Part shown: positions 22,234 through 33,400 of the stretch, piece by piece | How positions within the stretch are numbered: the stretch's first letter is position 1 | Layout: the number at the start of each line of letters is the position of its first letter | DNA from: Nyssa sinensis | Taxonomy: Eukaryota > Streptophyta > Magnoliopsida > Cornales > Nyssaceae | DNA length: 64,000 bases | Assembly: GCA_008638375.1 (NCBI GenBank) | Contig: CM018036.1 | Coordinates: forward strand, 12,090,328 to 12,154,327 | Reading direction: 5' to 3' | Position numbers and translations under genes: made by a program | Notes under the pieces: generated by a model | Seen by the model: the letters and a program-made list of their open reading frames with translations, nothing else | Databases searched by the model: none | Told to the model about the DNA's origin: nothing

Positions 22234-25200
22234 AGATATATGTCTATTATGGAGTTTTTCCATGTTATTCTCATATCTATAGATTCTATAATAATAATAA
22301 TAATATATATTATTATTATTATTATATAAAAGTACCAAATCCCTCGAGTGTTTCACTTTTTTTAATTCCAAAAATACCCTTCTAAAATATTACGTTAATC
22401 ACTTCAATTGTTCTTTTGATAATTTGTTAATGATAATGATAAATAATTAAGTAGCCATTTCAATTCAATTCAACTCAACTTAACTCAATTCAACTCAACA
22501 AAGTCCTTATCAAAATTATTTGGTATTGGGTACATGAATCCTGTCTCGCCGTTCTAATCTATTTAAGATCATTCCTGCAGTTAGACCGGGCATTATCATA
22601 TATTTTTTAACTACCTCTACCAAAGTTTATTTAGGTCTCCCCCTCCACCTAGCATAACCCTCAATATGAACCATATCGCCTTTCCTTACACAACCATATA
22701 GTCACTTCAATTCTTATTTTGATAATTTATTAATGATAATGATAAATAACTAAGTTACCATTTCAATTAAACAGATTAAGTATAGAATTTCCCCACTATT
22801 GACTCAAAAAGCACATATGCATTACCCAATTAAGGAGTCTTTTAATAAACGTAAATAACTTGGATAGCCAATAAATAAGACTTCTAATAAAAATAAATGA
22901 CTTGACCCTTCTAAAATACCACGCATAGTCACTTCAATTATTCTTTTGATAATTTATTAATGATAATGATAAATAATTAAGTTACCATTTCATTTAAGAA
23001 GACTAAATATAAATTTCTCCAAGGTTTATAAATGAGGATCTTATAATGGATCGATGGGAGGGTCCTTAGTATCAGGTCGTAGGGTCGGATTGAAAATCAT
23101 AAGATTCTACAAAATGAGAAAACTAATGCCAACTAATATTTTTGCATTTTAAGAATCCTCAAAAATAGACAATGAACAAGCTTAAAACTGATAAAAAATT
23201 ATAATAAGAATTTAGAGCACAAAAGCTTCCATTTGTCCTAATATATTTTTAGTACATGAGCATAAAAAATGTTTATATAAGTCTCATTTTCTATTTTTAT
23301 GGGCATTACTATAGTGGGACTTCAAAGAAATGGGCTTTTCATTTTTTAAGCTTCTTATTACCCACAAGAGTCCCACCGCCATTAGCACCTTTCTTAGTAC
23401 TCCTTGAGCTAATTCCTCATTGTTTTCACGCATTAAGCTCTGGAATATGTTTATTTGTTGCTCATTGACCAGCCTTTGATCCTAGAAAGCCCGAGTCGAA
23501 GGTGTTTGCACAAATAAAAGAGATCCAAGGAGATCGGCCTTTGAGACATGCACAAATGGGAGCAACTTGAATTGGAGCTTGCAGACCGTTGTACCCTTGT
23601 CGGGAGGAGCCGCTCGCCATATCACTGCTAACCGCTTTTTGGTCCCAAATCTTTGGGGTTGCTTTTTCCAATAAACGTTGGTTACATTTCTTTATGTTAT
23701 TTGTACCGGTTATTGGTTTATGGATGAGTGCTCTTGGATTAGTTGGTCTGGTCCCTTTCCGTTCGTATCCCTTTTTCCAATTTTGGTCTTGATTAGTTCA
23801 CAAAATTGAATGGCAAATTCTCCTCCAGACCTTCGATTCGATTGTTTTCCAAGAATATTGAAACGAGTATGTAAGCCACGTATTTGGGAGGAACTTAAAA
23901 GAAGGGCTTTTGGTTCTTTGCACCCTGTTTTGATCTTGCTGCTATTGAAATAATAATATATAATTTTTTTTCTTTATATTTAGAAAAAAAAGAATCTCCT
24001 TTTTTTTAAAATAATTATTTAAAAGAAAGATTATATATATTTCCAATCTCTAGTGGTGGTGGGACCAACCAAGATGTATGTCGTCTGACTTGTCCTCGGA
24101 CTCATTCTTCCTGACCTATTTGACTTTTGATTTTGGATTTTTTTTAATCTATATATTGCTTCTTCTACACACCCATCTCCATTCCATAATGGAGAATTGC
24201 AATAGTTAGGATTCATTAAAAAAATCGATAATCGAAGGTTTTTAAAATTAGGATCCTATGATGGATCAATGGGAGGGTCCTTAGTATCGGGTCGTAGGCT
24301 TGGATTGAGAATCATAAGATTTTACAAAATGAGAAAACTAATACCAACTAATATTTTTACATCTTAAGAATCCTTAAAAATAGACAACGAACAAGCTTAA
24401 AATTGATAAAAAAAATTACAATAAGAATTTAGAGCACAAAAGGTTCCACTATTCAAAGATTATTTTTTGAGGATGTTTTTCTTAATATCTCTTGTATGTA
24501 GATAGTTTTGTTTCTTTTGTGGGAAACTTAAGGCTTTAATTTTATAGCCTTTCTTTTTTTTATACATGGGTTTGTGCCCCTCGGGCGCTGTCTAATATAC
24601 TACTTTTTACTGATAAAAATAAAATAAAATATTTTTAGTACATGAGCATAAAAAATGTTTATATATAAGTCTCTCATTTTCTATTTTTATTGGCATTACT
24701 ATAGTGGTTTCAAAGAAATGGGCTTCATTTTTTAAGCTTCTTATTACCCACAAGAGTCCCACCGCCATTAGCACCTTTCTTAGTACTCCTTGAGCTAATT
24801 CCTCATTGTTTTCACGCATTAAGCTCTGGAATATGTTTATTTGTTGCTCATTGACCAGCCTTTGATCCTAGAAAGCCCGAGTCGAAGGTGTTTGCACAAA
24901 TAAAAGAGATCCAAGGAGATTGGCCTTTGAGACATGCACAAATGGGAGCAACTTGAATTGGAGCTTGCAGACCGTTGTACCCTTGTCGGGAGGAGCCGCT
25001 CGCCATATCACTGCTAACCGCTTTTTGGTCCCAAATCTTTGGGGTTGCTTTTTCCAATAAACGTTGGTTACATTTCTTTATGTTATTTGTACCGGTTATT
25101 GGTTTATGGATGAGTGCTCTTGGATTAGTCGGTCTGGTCCCTTTCCATTCATATCCCTTTTTCCATTTTTTGTCTTGATTAGTTCACAAAATTGAATGGC

Positions 25201-26094
25201 AAATTCTCCTCCGGACCCTTGATTCGATTGTTTTCCAAGTATATTGAACCTATGTAAACCACGTATCTGGGGGGAACTTAAAAGAAGGGCTTTCGGTTCT
25301 TTGCACCTGTTTTGGTCTTGCAGCTATTGAAATAATAATATATAATTTTTTTCTTTATATTTAGAAAAAAAATCTCTTTTTTTAAAAAATTTATTTAGAA
25401 AAAAAATCTTTTTTTTAAAAATTTATTTAGAAGAAAGATTATTTATATTTCCAATCTTTTGTTGTGGTGGGACCAACCAAGATGTATGTTGTCTGACCTG
25501 ACCTCAGACTCATTCTTCCTGACCTATTTGATTTTGGATTTTTTTTAATCAATATATTGCTTCTTCTACACACCCATCTCCATTCCATAATGGAGAATTG
25601 CAATAGCTTGGATTCATTAAAAAAATCGATAATCCACTTGTGGGAGAAGCCTTTCTGCATCAGGAGAATTGATTAAGGGAATAGAGATGATGATAGAGAT
25701 CATAATGAGAAACAAAAGAATTTTGTACGGGTACAAGTCTTATTTAAACGAATAAATTAGATTGTTGCTAAGATTTTAACACGTGTAGATACAAAATTAA
25801 ACTGCATTTATTGATCATTACATATAATTAAAAATAAACATTTAACTAAGATAGCCTATTAAAATATGAGATGTAAACTTTGAAAAGAAAATTTTTCCGT
25901 GAATCATGAATCATCACTAATTAATTATTTTATTAAATATTTAATTTACATAAGAAGAAAATTTTTTCTTTAAAATATGCTGGCCACTTGACCATGAAAG
26001 GCTCTATAACATAACTTATGAAATAGGGAAAAAATTAGCATTAGGATCTATTAGGGATAAGAGATTAATTGGTTTAAAACAAGCTTATTGGTTT

Positions 26095-26144
<50 letters not shown>

Positions 26145-27012
26145 GATTAGCCTAAAACAATATTTTTAAATGGTAATATTGGACCCATAGTCCCTAACTA
26201 GTCATATAAGGAGTTAATAACTTAAATTAACTAGTATAACACTCGACTAGTCCAAACCGAACTAAAAGAGTCATTCAAAGATCAAAATGCGAAGAAAGTT
26301 TTGGCATGATTGACTTAGGATATTTAAATAAATCTTGGTATTTATTTTATAATATTATTATGGTCATGGACTATAACTCATCAAAGACACATGTGAGAAT
26401 AACATTATATGACTATGTTGTAGGATTGGTAAAATCGGTAGAATTGGGAGTCAAATCGAGATCCGATCCTATAAGGATTTCATAAGGATTCTATCCTCCA
26501 GGGATTTTTGATGGGATCCAGATCGATTTGGTATTTTTGGATTGTAAATCCTAGGTTGGGATTTTAACAACTATGAATTTCTCCACCATTAGCTAAAATT
26601 TCCATATGCATCATCCAAGTACGAAGACTTCTAATAAACGTAAATGACTTGAGTATCCAATTATTAAGACTTTTAATAAAAGTAAGTAACTTGGGTACCC
26701 TTTAAATTCTTTCCACACGTCTCTTAGTTGAATCACATTTATGGAGTGTTTTTTTGTTACATGTATAATTAATTTCAACGTGGGAGGAAATTTTAGGAAT
26801 CTTTTTGAAAGTTCTAATTTTGTTAAAACTTCATTTTTGTGCAATCGAAAAAATGAAAAGGAAAGACCCAAAAATCTCATGCCTTTGGACGTAAACACCC
26901 ACCCTCCATTATTCTTCCTTTATTTTTGTTCACCCATTCAAATAAGATTGGCTCAATTTTCTCCTAAATAGGTATGAATTTTTATTTCTTTTTATATTTC
27001 TATGTGTGTGTA

Positions 27013-27043
<31 letters not shown>

Positions 27044-29678
27044 GCATGTGGACATGTGGGTTTTTCTCTATAATTTTGTCTTTATAATTGTAATTTTGTA
27101 TAAATTTCTATAGCTGTTGCAATAAATGCACCAGAACAGATCGTTGAATATACTCTGGTATTTTCCCGACTATTTTGCATTGCACGCTACAAAGCACAAT
27201 TTTCCCCACGAAAGCTGAACTAAAATGGTGTATAAGCAGCAGAGATGGGGACTCATTTAAAGCAGAAAGGTGAAAGAGAAAGGGAAACAATAATTCTGAT
27301 AAGTTGTTTATTTGAGACAAATACCTTAAAATACGTGTTCAACTGTTGAGTCTCAAATTTTATAGGTGTTTCCCCTTTGTTTTCATAACTTTATGGATAG
27401 GAGTAGCAAAAATGATGGATAGAATTCTAATGATTCACTTTCAGTAACTAAGTTATTATATAAGTTGTTCTTAATTGTTATTATATTATTAATGCTACTG
27501 TTTCTTTGTTTTCATTTTTATAGTTTTTTTATATTAAAAATAGTAGATTGATACCATTTAATTGTGTCATTTTACTTTATATTTTTTTTTAAACATTTTT
27601 AATATTCTATTTAATTTATAAATTATTTTATTTTCTATTTAATTAAAATTGTCTAAATTATCTCCATTTCTATTTACTCTGTTGAATTAATATATTACTT
27701 GTCATTATTATGATAATCAAGCTAGGTAAATTTTTACTGTGTGATATTATTTGATATGTAATTTATTAACTTTTGTTATTTTATTTGATTTAGAAAATAT
27801 TATTTGAATACAATATCTATTTCCATTGTTATCCACTATGTTTAATCTATTAATATAGTTCTTATAATAATTTAAATATAAAATTTAAAAATTTAAATAT
27901 ATTTTTATAAATATTTATTTCTGAAAAATTTAAAATTTATAGTACTTACTTATAATACTTAATTTATAATACTTATCCTAAGAAATAAAAAGTTATAAAA
28001 AAATTATAGAAAAGTCAGACCAAAAAAATATAAAAGTAGAGAAGAAAAAGTGGATCAATTAAGACTTGAGACTTAAAAAAAGTCTAATTTTTTTTTTTTT
28101 GGTTTTATGTGCCAAAGTTTAAAATCCTAGACGACTAAAAATTCTGTCAAAAAAAATTGGACTAAAGTAAAGTCCCTTTTATTTTTAATTTTTGCATGTC
28201 AAAGTTTGGAATCCTAAAAAAACTGCATATAACAAAATTAATTAGAAATTTTGAAAAAAAAGTGTGATGTGATAATATAATTATATTTCTTTGTTTATTT
28301 TTTTTAAGGGAAAAAACATAAATATTTAAGGAAAAAAGTAGAAACACAAGTGTATTGGAATATTTCTGGAACAATCATAAATTATTTTTGATGCATACAG
28401 ATATACATATATAAGGTGGTGGACTGGAAAAAAAAACAAAAAACTAAAGTTTGCCTTTATGTTTTACCACCAGCTGTTGGCTTGAGTGGTATCTCTTGCC
28501 ACTTCCGAAGGGAGAGATTCAAGGTTCAAGTCGTGGATGGGACATCGGTGCTTGTGTATTATCTGTCAAAAAAGAAAAGTTTGTCTCTGAGTTTTAGAAT
28601 CTAAAAGACTAAAAATTGTATAAAAAAAAATAGAGCAAATCTAAAAAATAATGTGACGTGTATTTGGAATCAAGGTTGAGGTTACAGGTGAAAATTTTCA
28701 GCCATTTAAAAACCCGACTTTAAAAACTTGGACTACAAATACTCAATTAACAATTAATGTCAATGAATTCAACAAGATCAAGCCATAAAGTTACAAAATT
28801 AAAAACTCTTAAAGTTTGATTGTAAATTTGGCTATTTTGATTGTAAATTGGACTACATAGATTTTATTTGATATATGACTAATTGACTATCAAATTTTTA
28901 TTGTGGTGTTTGTTTTAAAAAGTAATCTATAGATAGCTATTTGATTATATTTGACTACAAGAATCTTATAGCACTACGTTTAAAGTATTGTTTATAAATT
29001 TTATAATGATTTTAATATAATTAAAAAATTTAAAAACTTATTTAGAAAATTATGCGTACCATACCAAATGAAAATTGGTTAAACTCAAAGATTGAAAGGG
29101 ACTAGAAATCACAATTCTAAGTCTTCTAGGATTCTAAAACTTGGGAGGGATAAAAAAATTGCTATTGGCCCCATATTTTTTGCTTTTATCACTTCACCTA
29201 CCTTTTTTTTTCCCTACTATTTATTTATTTTTACACAATTTTAAGTCTTCTAGGAATCTAAAACTTAGGGGGAAAAATAATTGTCCCCACTTTTTTTTTT
29301 TACACCTTTATATTTTTAGTCCACCACTTCACGTATGTGTGTGTGTGTGTGTATATATAGATATATAAATAATTTATTTTTTACATACTTATTTCTCTTT
29401 TAAGATTCTAAAATTTAGGATGCAAAACAATTTAAGTATGTTCCTTAAATATGCAAGTCTAATTAAATTACCTATTTTGATTCATCTAAAAGAAAGTTTA
29501 TTTTATTTTATTTTCTAACTGCAATTACTTCTTTCTTCTTCAATATCGATTTTTTGCAAGTGGTGTTTCTAACTATGATATATATATATATATATATATA
29601 TTTTACTTAAAATTAGCATATTTATTTGAATAAATTATTAAAGTACCTACTCACGTGCAACGCATGTATACAATTGCT

Positions 29679-29709
<31 letters not shown>

Positions 29710-30451
29710 GTATGTATGTATGCATGTATATATATTGTGTGTGCTGCAGTGTAAGATTTACTTAACCGTGACATCGTTTTTTTGACCATGATATTGCTTT
29801 CTTTTTTGCCCCAAAATTATGCTTATGGGTGCAGACGTGCAGTAATGTTTTATTGGTTATATATTTTCATGCAATGGACCTTTTCTCTTTTTCTTCTTTT
29901 CTTTCCTGTGAAATAACTACTGAAAGATTAATGGCTGACTTTTTGTCCAGGATGAAGGTGATGGAGGGCTGGAGCCTGATGGTGAAGGCGAGGCTGAAGT
30001 AGAGGGTCAAGGGGAAGCAGAAATGGAGGTTGAAGGTGAATTACATGATGTTGGTCCTGATCCTGGAGAGAGTGAGGGTGAAAGAGAGAGTTCCCAAGAA
30101 GTAGAAGTTGGTGATCAAAGGGAAGAAAGTGATGGAAAAGAATCAGAGAGTGATGATAAAGAAGAGTATGGTCAAAGAGTAGTAATAAGTAGGAGACGGG
30201 ATGTGATTGAAAGTGGATCAGAGAGGTCCGAGGAAAACCATTATGTTGACAACGAAGATGAGGAGGTTGATCAGGCTGGAAGTCCTAGGTATTTTGCACA
30301 ACTCTGTCTCTCTCTCTCTCTGTCTCTCTCTTTCTACACACACACACACATATCTTGTTTTCAGTTCATCTCCGAGGGTGTTTTGTTTGTTGTTCACTTG
30401 TTCATGCTCGTTTCCATGTCCTATTGCCATTCTTGGTGCAGTAGTGCATTG

Positions 30452-30492
<41 letters not shown>

Positions 30493-33400
30493 CCCCCCTG
30501 CCCCCCAAAAAATATTATTGTTATTATTTATCTCTCTGCACAACAACATGTTTTGCTGATTCTTCCTTCTCAACTATGTGTTTTCTCTTACTGTTCATGC
30601 CTGTTTTGTTTACTTTTTTTCCCCAACTATTAATGCCTATGCTACGTTCTCATGTTTGTTGGTGCATAAAGGTTGACATTTCACACTTATTGTATGATTT
30701 ATTAACATGCATCAGCTCCTCCTGTTAGGGAGTTTCTTCGGGAGTAGGCATCTCATTGTGAATTTGGAACCTCTATAGGAAGTTGGTTACAAATTTTGGT
30801 GAGAAGATCTAACTGATGTAAGTTATAAACAAAACTACTTAAAAGAAAATATTCAAAAGAAAAATGGAAAAAAGGTTGCTTTTATATGAAATCATTTATG
30901 AAGAAACAAAATTTTTGGTGCTTTCGTTTTTTTTTTTGTTGAGATTTCTGACCTTTTTCTCTCTCCCCTAGTTCTAATACATCTGTCTCTCTCTGTCTGT
31001 CTCTCTCTCTCGTGAATATTGCTGTAAAACTCTCACTAGAGTCCTCTTTCAGAAGTCTTAAGCTCTCAGGTCCCGTTCTTCAAATCCACTATGCACATTT
31101 CTTTGAAACATGGACATGAACATGCCGATACAAAAAAATCTTATAGCAGTCGGACATGGACAAAATGAGAGGATACAACAACAGATAACATATCTTTTAT
31201 ATTTTAAAATCATATTATACGGTAAAGCATTATTTTATGATGAGTAAATCTAATATTCTATGCTTGTAACATGAAATTTGTAACTTATGAATCATAATAA
31301 TTGAAAATTGCCCCTATCATATTGAAAAGAACACCAGAATGACACAACATATATATGTTTGTTAGCGCGATAGTTGTCAGAAGGCGTATCGTTTTTTAAA
31401 AAATGCGTATCATATCATGTATCGTAAGATACGTGTAATTGTTTTTAAAAATATATTCTATATATAATGTTTAAAATGATATAAATAACATTTCAATTCA
31501 CTTGTCATAAAAATATAACAATGATTATTATATCTAACAATTAAAAATCAAAGTAGTACTAACTACCAAGCATAGTTGTTTCGTTTTTCAAAAATATTGT
31601 ATCGTGTATTGTTAGATACGTTCAATTTTTTAATAAATTTCTATATATAGCGTTACAATATATTGTGTATAAAATGATAAAAATAACATTTCATCTCACT
31701 TCCAAAAAAAAAAAATCAACCGGAATAGCTATGCAAATAAGTCTTTGCCAAAGGGAGAAATCGAATCCTAGAATCCTGTCTATTTTCTGGATTTTGAAAA
31801 GTGCAGATTTTCAAGAACTTAAATTTTATACAATATAAGAATCAAGATTTAGAAATACTCCTACTACAAGTTTCAAACCAAAATTTAATAATACAAGTTT
31901 CTAACATAGTTCATCAATATCAAAATTTAAAACATTTCTATAATCCATCACATTTTCATCTCAATATCCAATTCCAATGTCATTGATATCATCATTATCA
32001 TATGTCAACAAATTTTCACTTCCTTTTTCTTCTTACTATTATATGTGCTCACTCGTCATCCTCATCTTCTCAAAGTACTTATTTTCCTTCTTTCTTATTT
32101 GAGAAAAGATCTCTAGGCATTATAAAGACGCAATATAAAAATAAACAAAACAAAAAACATTTCCATGTATATAACAAAACAACAAAGAAGGTCAAAACGA
32201 TGTTGCTTAGCATGATTATACTTATCACACGTATCGTACGTATCGAAAGGTTTCGTAAGATATGTATTGCGTATTGTGCAATACGGTACAAAAAGATACA
32301 ATTATAAGATACGCATTGTTTTATGCTCATATCGTAAGATAGTATCGTGTATCGTAAGATACTAACAATTATGGTTAGCGCTGTAATATTTATATGTATA
32401 TTTATAAGTAGTTGTGGCAATCACTCTCCTCTCATGCTCACTCCTTTGATTAAGCATTCCCATATCTTACTTTGTTCTTTTATTTATTTTTGTTTCAAGT
32501 ATGGTAATTTTTATAAATTTTATGTAAACATTACGTTGATTTTTTTTCCTGCAATTATACCTTTTTTCCCATGCTAGAAAAAAGTCATATTTAATGTCCA
32601 AGGTTCATCAGTCACATATTGGTGAATGTCCAAGAAGTGTCGGTATTTTTTTATTTTCAAAAAGATATGGAGGCATTCAAAATGTGTTGGACATGTATCT
32701 GGGAGTGTCCAGAAGTATTGGTATTGGTATTTGGCGTGGGTACTCCTCCTTAGAGGTGTCCATGCTTCTGAGCCATCATGTACATATAATTCACTAAAAG
32801 CACCAAAGGGCTTGCAATTCATGTTCATAGTCTTCTTTTTACATTTGCTAGGGGCATGAATTTTTAGTTTCCTAGGTCTGCTCTTGGTGCTAAAATCACC
32901 ACTGTACTCACGTCTAAAGCTTTCAGTGACATTGATCCTTTACTGAATTCAAATTTTGTAGTCCCAAATAAAGTAAAATAGTGTTTCTCTATTATCTTTA
33001 TATACTTTTTTTCGTTAGTAATGTCTGGGATGGGCTGGCTGTGCATAATTTCTGCAGTTCCACCACTCTGCATTGCATCGATATATTGAAATAAAAGGAT
33101 CCTTTGATTACTTTGAATTCCTTGCTGCACACTTGTTGACATTGAGCTATATTGACTACTGTCGAAATCTTGACTCTTAGCAGTATATCACCTGGAGAGG
33201 AAAAAGATGATACTCACATTTTAAACTCAGCTCCTGAGATCCGTGATGTATTTGGTGACTCTGATGACGAAGAACCTGATTATGCAGTTCAGAGTCATAT
33301 TGAGGATGATTCAAATGTGAGTAGTACATGTAACATATCATTTTGATTAGAATTTGCATTTTCTGCCACCACCCATGCTATATATATGGTCATGAAGAAG

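Larger units (their letters stand above)
23021..24234 (+). repeat. Organelle-mosaic segment, copy 1 of a tandem duplication
   Basis: This 1.2-kb unit is repeated in 24235-25634. Both start AAGGTTT..AGGATC and end ATCGATAATC. Within it are a mitochondrial atp6-like stretch (about 23291-23461), an unidentified linker (23462-23618), a plastid psbD-like stretch (about 23619-23748) and AT-rich sequence. The two copies differ by scattered substitutions and by one LINE-like insertion in copy 2. It lies inside VIP4 intron 1. Confidence 0.85.
24235..25634 (+). repeat. Organelle-mosaic segment, copy 2 of a tandem duplication
   Basis: It matches 23021-24234 from end to end, with an added insert at about 24450-24633. 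It contains the same atp6-like (about 24690-24847) and psbD-like (25005-25134) fragments in the same order and spacing, so the mosaic was formed before the duplication. Confidence 0.85.

Noticed and set aside
22188..22385. 65-codon frame with Tyr-Ile repeats
   Set aside because: It is translation of TA and TAA microsatellites.
23589..23792. 67-codon frame with D2-protein similarity as a working psbD
   Set aside because: Only a fragment of the plastid gene is present, joined to unrelated sequence and duplicated at 24975-25178.
29650..29670. CACGTGCAACGCATGT string as a second Helitron end
   Set aside because: The stem is imperfect and no CTRR terminus follows within the usual distance.
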